Below, piece after piece: positions 15,214-23,625 of a stretch of 49,752 nt of DNA. The DNA lies in the NCBI RefSeq assembly GCF_009687885.1, contig NZ_BLAF01000078.1:1-49752 (forward strand). The letters run 5' to 3'. Under the pieces are notes generated by a model. That model worked only from the letters and a program-made list of their open reading frames with translations, had not been told where the DNA came from and searched no databases. A program made the translations under genes and the position numbers. Within the stretch, counting starts at the first letter, position 1. Each line of letters begins with the position of its first letter. The DNA is from Acrocarpospora pleiomorpha. Lineage in GTDB: Bacteria; Actinomycetota; Actinomycetes; Streptosporangiales; Streptosporangiaceae.

Positions 15214-16823
15214 ATGCGTTGGCGTGGATTCACCCTGGACTTTCTCCTGGCGGTGGCCGGGGTCGCGCTGTGCGCACTTACCCAACAGTCCTGGGGCGGT
15301 CCTGACATTCCTGGCTGGCTGACGGCCGTGGTCGTGCTGGCCGCCGGGCTGCCGCTCGGCCTGGCCCGCCGGACGCCGGGTCCGGTGGCGATCTACCTCG
15401 CCCTCCTGCTGGCGGCCCTTGACGGCGTGGGCGCGGGGATCCTCGACGGCCTGCAGATCCTGCTCGCCCTCACGGCGGGGGCGCTGGCCAGGACGCGCGA
15501 CTGGACGTGGACGCTGCCGGTGGCCGCGCTGGCCTGCGCCGCCACCGCGATCCATCTGGCCTCCGGCACGGCCCCGACCGGCAGCGTGCTCTTCTACACC
15601 TTCGGCATCATCGGCGTCCCCGTCGCCATCGGCCGCTACCTGCGCAGCCAGTCGGCCGCCGTGCCGGACGGCGAGGAACGCTCACCCCTCCTGGACATCC
15701 TGCTCGCCGGCGGCGGAGTCTCGTTCGCGGTGCTCGGCACCTGGGCGAACTGGCCGGAGGCGGAGATGCACGCCTGGGGGATCGGCCTGCTCGCGGTGCT
15801 GTCCGGCCTCGCCCTCGGCGTGGTCCGCTGGCTGCCGGGCGCGGTGCTGCTGCTGGAGAGCGCCCTGCTGCTCGTCGCGGCCGGCCGCGCCCCCGACGCC
15901 GCGGCCAGCCTCCAGGTGCTGCTGTTCATCGCCCTCGGCGTCTTCGCCAGCCAGGTCACCTGGCGGTGGCTGCTCGCCGCGTCCGCGCTCACCTGCGTGG
16001 TCACCCTGCTCACCGCCGTGGGCGCGGGCGCGGAGGTGACGTTCTGGTGGCTGCTCGTGCTCGCCACGATGGTCGCGGCCCCGGCCGCGATCGGCGCCTT
16101 CGTCCGGGTACGGCGCACCGCCACCAGACGCGAGGTCGAACTGGCCGCGGAACGGGCCAGATCGGACCGCCTGGCCGAGCGGGAGCGCATCGCCCGCGAG
16201 GTGCACGACATCGTCGCCCACCACGTCGGCGCCATGGTGCTGCGCGCCGGAGCGGCCGAGTACGCCGGCGCCACCGGCCCCGCCGCCGAAGCCCTGGCCG
16301 ACATCCGCGCCACCGGCCACCAGGTGCTGGAGGACCTGCGCGGCCTGCTCACCGTGCTGCGCGCCCCCGGCGCCGAACTCCCGGTCGGCGACCCCGAGGA
16401 CGTGATGCGCGACGCCGCCGCCCGGATGGCGGGAGCGGGCCTGGAGGTGGCGCTGGAGATCGCCCCCGAGGTGGCCGTCGCCCCGCTGGTGGCCCGCGCC
16501 TCGGCGGCCAGGATCGTCCAGGAGGGCCTCACCAACGTGCTCAAACACGCGGGGCCCGGCGCGCCCGCCCGGGTGCGGGTGGAGGTGAACGACCACGAGC
16601 TCACCGTGGAGGTGCGCAACGCGGCGGGCGGCGCGGTGCCGATGCTGCCGTCCTCCGGGCAGGGCATCGCGGGCATGCGGGAACGCGCCCACGCCCTCGG
16701 CGGGCGGCTGACCGCGGGGCCGCTGCCCGACGGCGGCTGGCGGCTGGCGGCGGCGTTCGCGCTGCCCGAGCGGGGCTCCGACTGGGACTGCGCGGTCACC
16801 CGCTTCGCCAAGGGGGGCGTTCG

Positions 16824-16827
<4 letters not shown>
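15214..16827 (+). CDS. membrane sensor histidine kinase, HisKA_3 (NarL/DesK) type
   Basis: 537 residues. About ten to twelve hydrophobic helices fill residues 8-300, followed by a short coil, a HisKA_3 domain (ERERIAREVHDIVAHHVGAM, phosphoacceptor His331) and a short HATPase_c domain (IVQEGLTNVLKHAG, GQGIAGMRERAHALGGRL). ATG 15214 is chosen because the first helix begins there and the upstream in-frame region is repeat-bearing noncoding DNA. Stop overlaps the response regulator ATG by 4 nt. Ligand unknown. A tail of about 20 residues follows the kinase fold. Confidence 0.88.
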
Positions 16828-17486
<659 letters not shown>

Positions 17487-17533
17487 CCGGAGCGGCCGCC
17501 GGGGCCGCGCGGCGCGCATGTAGGGTCTGGATC

Positions 17534-18106
17534 GTGGACACCGCCGAGGACCGGATTTGGACCATTCCGAATCTGCTGAGCTTTCTGCGCCTGCTCGGCG
17601 TGCCGGTGTTCCTCTGGCTGGTGCTCGGCCCCAAAGCCGACGGCTGGGCCGTCGCGCTGCTGATGGTCGCCGGATTCTCCGACTGGCTGGACGGCAAGCT
17701 GGCCCGGGCCTGGAACCAGACCAGCAGGCTGGGCCGGCTGATCGACCCGGCCGCCGACCGCCTCTACATCCTGGCCACCCTGGCCGGCCTGCTGCTGCGC
17801 GAGATCATCCCCTGGTGGCTGGTCGCCCTGGTCCTCGCCCGCGACCTGCTGCTGCTCTGCATGGTCCCGATCCTGCGCCGCCTCGGCTACGGCCCGGCCC
17901 TCCCGGTGCACTTCCTCGGCAAGGCCGCCACCGCCAACCTGATGTACGCGTTCCCCCTGCTGTTCCTGGCCGCGCACCCCGGCTGGTACGCGGAGATATG
18001 CGCGATATTCGGATGGGCCTTCGTCATCTGGGGTACGGGTCTGTACTGGTGGGCGGGGGTGCTGTACGTGGTGCAGGTGCGCAGGCTCGCACGTGCGTCC
18101 CGATGA
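17534..18106 (+). CDS. CDP-alcohol phosphatidyltransferase, probable cardiolipin synthase
   Basis: 190 residues from GTG 17534. The full CDP-alcohol phosphotransferase signature DGKLARAWNQTSRLGRLID...D is present (residues about 56-80: D-G-x2-A-R-x8-G-x3-D-x3-D), followed by four further membrane helices. Synteny with the nucleotidyltransferase-FHA-MerR-gcvP block matches the Streptomyces coelicolor locus whose member SCO1389 is a eukaryote-like cardiolipin synthase, and mycobacterial pgsA2. I favour cardiolipin synthase over phosphatidylglycerolphosphate synthase on that context; the sequence alone does not decide. Fourteen nt precede the next gene. Confidence 0.8.
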   Translation: MDTAEDRIWTIPNLLSFLRLLGVPVFLWLVLGPKADGWAVALLMVAGFSDWLDGKLARAWNQTSRLGRLIDPAADRLYILATLAGLLLREIIPWWLVALVLARDLLLLCMVPILRRLGYGPALPVHFLGKAATANLMYAFPLLFLAAHPGWYAEICAIFGWAFVIWGTGLYWWAGVLYVVQVRRLARASR

Positions 18107-18119
18107 AGGTGGGATTGGC

Positions 18120-20627
18120 GTGAAGGCCGTGGTGATGGCGGGCGGGGAGGGCACCCGGCTGCGCCCGATGACCGCCAACCAGCCCAAACCCCTGCTGCCG
18201 GTGATCAACCGCCCGATCATGGAACACGTGCTCCGCCTGCTCAGGAAGCACGGCTTCACCGAGGTCGTGGTGACCGTGCAGTTCCTGGCCGCGCTGATCC
18301 GCAACTACTTCGGCGACGGCGACGAGCTCGGCATGAACCTCTACTACGCCACCGAGGAGACCCCGCTCGGCACCGCAGGCAGCGTCAAGAACGCCGCCGA
18401 CCGGCTCCGCGAGGACCGCTTCCTGGTCATCTCCGGCGACGCCCTCACCGACATCGACCTGACCGACATGCTCAGGTTCCACCGCGAGAACCGCGCCCTG
18501 GTCACCATCGGCCTCAAACGGGTCCCCAACCCGCTCGAATTCGGCATCATCATCGTCGACGACCACGGCAGGATCCAGCGTTTCCTGGAGAAGCCCACCT
18601 GGGGGCAGGTCTTCTCGGACACCGTCAACACCGGCATCTACGTGATGGAGCCCGGAGTCCTGGACGAGGTCGCCCCCGGCGAGTCGGTGGACTGGTCCGC
18701 GCACGTCTTCCCCAAGCTGCTGGAACGCGGCGCCCGCCTGTTCGGCTACGTCGCCGACGGCTACTGGGAGGACGTCGGCACCCACGAGAGCTACCTCAAG
18801 GCCCAGGCCGACGTGCTGGAGGGCCGGGTGAAGGTCGACTTCGACGACGCCTTCGAGCTGTCGCCCGGCGTCTGGGTCTCCGAGGGCGCCTCCGTCGACG
18901 CGGACGCGGTGCTCAAGGGCCCGCTGTTCATCGGCGACTACGCCAAGGTCGAAGCCGGGGCGGAACTGCGCGAGTACACCGTGCTCGGCAGCAACGCGGT
19001 GGTCAAGGAGGGCGCGTTCCTGCACCGGGCGGTGGTGCACGACAACGTCTACGTCGGCCCGGCCGCCCACCTGCGCGGCTGCGTGATCGGCAAGAACACC
19101 GACGTGATGACGGGCGCCAGGATCGAGGAGAACGCGGTCGTCGGCGACGAGTGCGTGATCGAGTCGGAGGCGTACGTCTCGTCCGGCGTGAAGATCTACC
19201 CGTTCAAGACGGTCGAGGCCGGGGCGGTGGTCAACACCAGCGTCATCTGGGAGTCCCGCGGCCAGCGCAGCCTGTTCGGGCCGCGCGGCGTCTCCGGCCT
19301 GGTCAACGTCGAGATCACCCCGGAGCTGTGCGTCCGGCTGGCCAGCGCGTACGCGACGACCCTGAGCAAGGGCGACACGGTGGTGACCTCCAGGGACGCC
19401 TCCCGGGCGGCCCGCGCGCTGAAACGCGCCGTGATCAGCGCGCTCAACTCCAGCGCCATCAACGTGGTGGACCTGGAGGCCGCCGCCATGCCGGTGGCCC
19501 GCTTCCACACCTCCCGGGAGAACGTGCGCGGCGGCATCACCCTGCGCACCACCGCGGGGGACCCGCAGAGCGTGGACATCGTCTTCCTGGACGACACCGG
19601 CGCCGACCTGTCCCCGGCCGCCCAGCGCAAGCTGGAACGCGTCTTCTCCCGCCAGGAGTACCGCAGGGCCTTCCCCGGCGAGATCGCCGAGCTGACCTTC
19701 CCGGCCCGCGCCGTGGACACCTACGCCCGCGAGCTGCTCCGCTGCGTGGACATGACCGGCGTCAAGGACGCCGAGATGAAGGTCGTGGTGGACTGCGCCG
19801 GCGGCACCTCCTCGCTGGTGCTGCCGAGCCTGCTCGGCCGGGTCGGTGTCGGCGTGCTCACGGTCAACAACCGCCTGGACGACGCCTCGCCGACCGAGAC
19901 GCTGGCCGAGCGCCGCCGCGACCTGCAGCGCCTGTCGGAGCTGGTCGGCTCGTCCAGGGCCGCCTTCGGGGTCAGGTTCGACCCGGTGGGGGAGCGGGTC
20001 TCGCTGGTCGACGAGCTGGGCCACCTGATCAGCGAGGAGCGCGCCCTGCTGGTCGTGCTGGACCTGGTCGCCGCCGAGCGCAGGGGCGGCCGGGTGGCGC
20101 TGCCGGTCACCACGACCCGGGTGGCCGAGATGGTGTGCCGCTTCCACGGCGTGCACGTGGACTGGACGGCCACCGGCATCGACGCCCTCACCAGCGCCGC
20201 CACCCACCCGGAGATGATCTTCGCATGCGACGGCAGGGGCGGCTTCGTGGTGCCCGAGTTCGGGCCCACCGTGGACGGCCTGGCCGTCTTCCTGCGCCTG
20301 CTCGGCCTGGTCGCCAGGACCCGGCTCTCGCTCAGCCAGATCGACGCCCGCATCCCCGAGGCCAAACTCCTCAAACGCACCATCCCCACGCCGTGGGCGC
20401 ACAAGGGCGCGGTCATGCGCTCGGTCGTGGAGGCCGCCGAGGGCCGCCGCCTGGACACCACCGACGGCGTCAGGATCGTCGAGGAGGACGGCAGCTGGGC
20501 CATGGTGCTGCCCGACCCGGCCGAGGCCGTCACCCACCTGTGGGCCGAGGGACACGACGTGGACACCGCCCAAACACTCATCGAACGCTGGGCTCTTGTG
20601 GTCGAGCGGGCCGCCGGATCGGCTTGA
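18120..20627 (+). CDS. mannose-1-phosphate guanylyltransferase-like protein with hexapeptide and phosphomannomutase-like domains
   Basis: 835 residues from GTG 18120 (AAGGTGGG 7 nt upstream). Domain 1 (1-235) is a nucleotidyltransferase: VVMAGGEGTRLRPMT, PKPLLPVINRP, SGDALTDIDL, GYWEDVGTHESY. Domain 2 (about 250-375) is a left-handed beta-helix of hexapeptide repeats (VSEGASVDADAVLKG, IGDYAKVEAGAELREY). Domain 3 (about 380-835) resembles phosphomannomutase/phosphoglucomutase, but I could find no TASHNP-like phosphoserine loop; that position reads LRTTAGDPQ, so mutase activity is doubtful. Such long proteins sit beside the cardiolipin synthase gene in many actinobacteria. It probably makes or senses a nucleotide sugar for cell-envelope glycans. 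Confidence 0.85.
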   Translation: MKAVVMAGGEGTRLRPMTANQPKPLLPVINRPIMEHVLRLLRKHGFTEVVVTVQFLAALIRNYFGDGDELGMNLYYATEETPLGTAGSVKNAADRLREDRFLVISGDALTDIDLTDMLRFHRENRALVTIGLKRVPNPLEFGIIIVDDHGRIQRFLEKPTWGQVFSDTVNTGIYVMEPGVLDEVAPGESVDWSAHVFPKLLERGARLFGYVADGYWEDVGTHESYLKAQADVLEGRVKVDFDDAFELSPGVWVSEGASVDADAVLKGPLFIGDYAKVEAGAELREYTVLGSNAVVKEGAFLHRAVVHDNVYVGPAAHLRGCVIGKNTDVMTGARIEENAVVGDECVIESEAYVSSGVKIYPFKTVEAGAVVNTSVIWESRGQRSLFGPRGVSGLVNVEITPELCVRLASAYATTLSKGDTVVTSRDASRAARALKRAVISALNSSAINVVDLEAAAMPVARFHTSRENVRGGITLRTTAGDPQSVDIVFLDDTGADLSPAAQRKLERVFSRQEYRRAFPGEIAELTFPARAVDTYARELLRCVDMTGVKDAEMKVVVDCAGGTSSLVLPSLLGRVGVGVLTVNNRLDDASPTETLAERRRDLQRLSELVGSSRAAFGVRFDPVGERVSLVDELGHLISEERALLVVLDLVAAERRGGRVALPVTTTRVAEMVCRFHGVHVDWTATGIDALTSAATHPEMIFACDGRGGFVVPEFGPTVDGLAVFLRLLGLVARTRLSLSQIDARIPEAKLLKRTIPTPWAHKGAVMRSVVEAAEGRRLDTTDGVRIVEEDGSWAMVLPDPAEAVTHLWAEGHDVDTAQTLIERWALVVERAAGSA

Positions 20628-20740
20628 AACGATAACCTGTATAACCTGAAACCCCCTGGCGGATGATGATGGTGTGGCGGCATGGACCTTGGACCGTGCC
20701 TGACGGTAGCGTTGGGTAGTCAATGTCCAGCGTGCCTGCC

Positions 20741-20769
20741 TTGACCTTCGTGTCTGATCAGCGTAAGTT
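20741..20769 (+). promoter_or_regulatory. promoter of the FHA gene
   Basis: TTGACC (20741-20746) and TAAGTT (20764-20769) are separated by 17 bp, close to the housekeeping sigma consensus. The implied transcript starts near 20776, about 40 nt before the FHA gene ATG. Confidence 0.6.
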
Positions 20770-20817
20770 TCGGCATTCGCAGTTCTGAGCAAGTCGTGAG
20801 AGAGGCCGAGCCGTTCG

Positions 20818-21324
20818 ATGCCCAGCGTCTACTGCACGCAGTGCGGTCACCCCAACCCCGAGGATGCCCGTTTCTGCTCTCGATGCGGTTCGCCGCTGAG
20901 CCCGCCCGCGCACCAGGTGGTGCCGGACACGACCTCGACGATCTCCCTTGAGGCCGTGGACGAGGCGACCGGGCAGACGCTGCTGCCGGATCGTTCCGCG
21001 GTCGAGCAGCTGCCGCCGGGCACCGCGCTGCTGGTCGTGATGCGCGGGCCGAACGCGGGCAGCCGGTTCCTGCTCGACAGCGACCTCACCACGGCGGGTC
21101 GCCACCCGGAGAGCGACATCTTCCTGGACGATGTGACCGTGTCCCGGCGGCACGCCGAGTTCTACCGGCGCGGCGGCCAGTTCACCGCTCGCGACGTGGG
21201 CAGCCTCAACGGCACCTACGTCAACAGGGAGCGCATCGAGGAGTTCCCGCTGGCCGGGGGCGACGAGGTGCAGATCGGTAAATTCCGGTTGGTGTTCCTC
21301 ACCCGCGGCCCGGGAGGGCCGTGA
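20818..21324 (+). CDS. zinc-ribbon FHA protein, GarA/OdhI-like
   Basis: 168 residues. An N-terminal zinc ribbon (CTQCGHPNPEDARFCSRCG, residues 6-24) precedes the segment VPDTTST (35-41), which resembles the ETTS phosphorylation motif of GarA/OdhI, and a canonical FHA domain (about 70-165: AGRHPESDIFLDD, SRRHAEFYRR, SLNGTYVN). GarA inhibits 2-oxoglutarate dehydrogenase and glutamate dehydrogenase when unphosphorylated and is switched off by PknB/PknG. The gene order FHA-MerR-DUF151-MerR-gcvP matches Rv1827 onward. The fused zinc ribbon is absent from mycobacterial GarA as I recall it. The usual neighbours gcvH and DUF881/DUF1290 genes are missing. Confidence 0.85.
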   Translation: MPSVYCTQCGHPNPEDARFCSRCGSPLSPPAHQVVPDTTSTISLEAVDEATGQTLLPDRSAVEQLPPGTALLVVMRGPNAGSRFLLDSDLTTAGRHPESDIFLDDVTVSRRHAEFYRRGGQFTARDVGSLNGTYVNRERIEEFPLAGGDEVQIGKFRLVFLTRGPGGP

Positions 21325-21352
21325 TCGCTGGGTGAGAAGGGGGTGAGCCCGT

Positions 21353-22006
21353 ATGGCCGCTGAGGCGATCAGGGCGCATATGAGCATCGGGGAGGTGCTC
21401 GCCCTGCTGCAGGGGGAGTTCCCCGACGTCACGATCTCCAAGATCCGGTTCCTGGAGGGGGAGGGGCTGATCGAGCCCCAGCGCAGCCCGTCCGGATACC
21501 GGAAGTTCACCCACACCGACGTCGAGCGGCTGCGGTTCATCCTGACCGCCCAGCGCGACCAGTACCTGCCGCTGCGGGTGATCAAGGACCAGCTGGCCGA
21601 TCCGCCGGGGCCGCGCGCGGTCGGCGCCGAGACGCCGCCGGTCCGGCTCAGCCGGGAGGAGCTGCTGGCGGCGGCCGAGATCGACGAGGAGACCCTGGCC
21701 GAGCTGGAGGACTACGGCCTCATCCCGCCCGGCGCGCGGCGCTACGACGCCGACGCGCTCGATGTGGCGCGCAGCGTGGGGCGGCTGGCCAGGTTCGGGC
21801 TGCACGCGCGGCATCTGCGCGCGGTAAAGGCCGCCGCGGAGCGCGAGGCCGGGCTGCTGGAGCAGGCCGTGGCGCCGCTGCTGCGCCGCCGCGCGCCCGG
21901 ATCCCTCGACCACGCCGAGGAATCCGCACGCGAAATCTCCGGACTTCTCATGCGTTTGCACGCCGCGCTGCTTAATGGCAGTGTTCGTGGCGTTCTCGGC
22001 CGCTGA
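21353..22006 (+). CDS. ftsR: MerR-family cell-division regulator FtsR
   Basis: 217 residues. The winged-helix MerR DNA-binding domain lies near the N-terminus (MSIGEVLALLQGEFPDVTISKIRFLEGEGLIEPQRSPSGYRKF shows the helix-turn-helix and wing, residues 10-55), followed by a second MerR-like half and a C-terminal helical region. This matches the Rv1828/FtsR family, which in corynebacteria activates ftsZ. ATG 21353 has a GGGGGTG site upstream. It follows the FHA gene by 28 nt, so they are likely co-transcribed. Confidence 0.85.
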   Translation: MAAEAIRAHMSIGEVLALLQGEFPDVTISKIRFLEGEGLIEPQRSPSGYRKFTHTDVERLRFILTAQRDQYLPLRVIKDQLADPPGPRAVGAETPPVRLSREELLAAAEIDEETLAELEDYGLIPPGARRYDADALDVARSVGRLARFGLHARHLRAVKAAAEREAGLLEQAVAPLLRRRAPGSLDHAEESAREISGLLMRLHAALLNGSVRGVLGR

Positions 22007-22079
22007 CAACGCCTGTCGCTCTCGGGTGTTACGTTGAATGCCTGGTGATATATGCCGCATCCCGGAGAGTGAGTCGCCC

Positions 22080-22550
22080 GTGTTGCAGATGGAGGTCGTG
22101 GGGGTCCGCGTTGAGATGCCCTCGAACCAGCCGATCGTCCTCCTGAAGGAGGCGAACGGTGATCGGTACCTGCCGATCTGGATCGGCATGACCGAGGCGA
22201 CCGCGATCGCGCTGGCACAGGCAGAGGATCCGCCGCCACGGCCGCTCACCCATGATCTGTTCCGGGACGTGCTGGACGCGCTCGACATCCAGTTGCGTAC
22301 CGTGAACATCGTCGCGTTGCGTGACGGGATCTTCTTCGCCGACCTGGTGTTCTCCAACGGCGTAGAGGTCAGCGCGCGGCCTTCGGACTCGATCGCGCTG
22401 GCGTTGCGCACCCATACGCCGATCTTCGCCAGCGAGGACGTGGTCCGCGAGGCCGGAGTCAGCATGCCCGATGACCAGGAGGACGAGGTGGAGAAGTTCC
22501 GCGAGTTCCTGGACAACATCACGCCGGAGGATTTCGGCCGTGCCGGTTGA
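22080..22550 (+). CDS. bifunctional nuclease domain protein (BFN, DUF151)
   Basis: 156 residues from GTG 22080. The family core is unmistakable: MEVVGVRVEMPSNQPIVLLKE, GDRYLPIWIG, RPLTHDLFRDVLDAL, FFADLVFSNG, SARPSDSIALALRT and the C-terminal acidic DEVEKFREFLDNITPEDF. GTG 22080 or ATG 22089 gives the usual length; the in-frame ATG at 22038 lies at a TACGTT box and is probably at or before the transcript start. The biochemical role in bacteria is not settled (nuclease activity is reported for plant and some bacterial relatives). Conserved between the two MerR genes as in Rv1828-Rv1830. Confidence 0.85.
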   Translation: MLQMEVVGVRVEMPSNQPIVLLKEANGDRYLPIWIGMTEATAIALAQAEDPPPRPLTHDLFRDVLDALDIQLRTVNIVALRDGIFFADLVFSNGVEVSARPSDSIALALRTHTPIFASEDVVREAGVSMPDDQEDEVEKFREFLDNITPEDFGRAG

Positions 22551-22593
22551 GATCGGATGATTTTTCGGCTTCACGACGCGCCGATCGCGGTCG

Positions 22594-22622
22594 TTGACTG
22601 AGGCTGGCGCCAGTCCTACCGT
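22594..22622 (+). promoter_or_regulatory. promoter of the second MerR gene
   Basis: TTGACT (22594-22599), 17-bp spacer, TACCGT (22617-22622). This fits the actinobacterial housekeeping consensus well and places the transcript start about 70 nt before the MerR start codon. Confidence 0.65.
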
Positions 22623-22696
22623 GCAAGGGAAACCACGGTTGTAGTTCAAGAACCCCCAGATCAGGCCGTGGGATGAGAGAAAGCCGGAGGTCCGCA

Positions 22697-23314
22697 GTGG
22701 CGGTCAGCAGCGGCGAGGGTAAGACGGCCGGGCATGATCCGGCTCAGCGCGAGTCGGCGCGGGAACGCGCCGGTGAGCAGGGCTTGCTGTTCGACGAGCG
22801 GCCCGCGGCCGTCGCCGACGACATCGGCTACCGCGGCCCCACGGCGTGTTCGGCGGCCGGGATCACCTACCGCCAGCTCGACTACTGGGCCCGCACCGAC
22901 CTGGTCCAGCCGACCATAAGAGCCGCGCAGGGCTCCGGCTCCCAGCGGCTGTACAGCTTCCGCGACATCCTCGTGCTCAAGGTCGTCAAACGCCTCCTGG
23001 ACACCGGGGTGTCGCTCCAGCAGATCCGCACCGCCGTCCACCACCTGCGCGAACGCGGCGTCAACGACCTGGCCCAGATCACCCTCATGAGCGACGGGGT
23101 GAGCGTCTACGAGTGCACCTCGGCCGACGAGGTCATCGACCTGCTGCAGGGCGGGCAGGGCGTGTTCGGGATCGCGCTCGGGCGCGTGTGGCGCGAAGTC
23201 GAGGGATCGCTCGCGGAGCTGCCGGGGGAACGCGCGGAGGTCGGCCTTCCGCCTGAGGCCGACCACCCCTCCGACGAACTGGCGCAGCGACGACGCGCCC
23301 GCAAGACCGGTTGA
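22697..23314 (+). CDS. MerR-family transcriptional regulator (Rv1830 type)
   Basis: 205 residues from GTG 22697, with CGGAGG 6 nt upstream; the earlier in-frame ATG at 22673 lacks such a site. After a hydrophilic N-terminal 30 residues come the MerR helix-turn-helix and wing (IGYRGPTACSAAGITYRQLDYWARTDLVQPTIR, GSQRLYSFRDILVLKVVKRLLDTGVSLQQIRTAVHHL), then an effector-like region VSVYECTSADEVIDLLQGGQGVFGIALG. The mycobacterial relative Rv1830 is linked to drug tolerance and division. The gene lies just upstream of the glycine riboswitch and gcvP but has its own promoter. Confidence 0.85.
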   Translation: MAVSSGEGKTAGHDPAQRESARERAGEQGLLFDERPAAVADDIGYRGPTACSAAGITYRQLDYWARTDLVQPTIRAAQGSGSQRLYSFRDILVLKVVKRLLDTGVSLQQIRTAVHHLRERGVNDLAQITLMSDGVSVYECTSADEVIDLLQGGQGVFGIALGRVWREVEGSLAELPGERAEVGLPPEADHPSDELAQRRRARKTG

Positions 23315-23361
23315 GAGCATCCCGGCCCGATGGCGGTAGGCTGGTGGCAGCCGACGACCTT

Positions 23362-23561
23362 GTGCGGGAGAGTCCCTTCCACGTCCAGTAGGAGGGGCGC
23401 CGAAGGAGCAAACCTCCCCGGAATCTCTCAGGCAACCGGTACCGCACGGGCGAGGCGACTCTGGAAAGCCGTGCCGTCCAGCCAGGCGGCCGCACCGAAG
23501 GGGAAAGCCGGGCACCTCATCAGGGCTCGGTGAAGCTCTCAGGTCCGATGACAGAGGGGGA
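23362..23561 (+). promoter_or_regulatory. tandem glycine riboswitch upstream of gcvP
   Basis: Aptamer 1 (about 23362-23469) has GCGGGAGAGTCCC, GGCGCCGAAGGAGCAAACC, ATCTCTCAGGCA, ending ACTCTGGAAAGC. Aptamer 2 (about 23470-23561) has CACCGAAGGGGAAAGCC, GTGAAGCTCTCAGGTCCGAT and GACAGAGGGGGAG. These are the conserved cores of glycine aptamers in their usual tandem order. The element ends about 65 nt before the gcvP ATG and should raise gcvP expression when glycine is abundant. Confidence 0.93.
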
Positions 23562-23625
23562 GACCCGCAGAGCGACCGGTTCCAGGCCGGGCGCGCTGGT
23601 CTCGACGCCGCTGGAGGCCCCTGTC

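Noticed and set aside
18024..20792. 922-codon minus-strand frame opposite the nucleotidyltransferase gene
   Set aside because: It spans several genes and gaps, is rich in His/Gly/Asp/Val as expected of a shadow, and contradicts a well-supported + strand protein.
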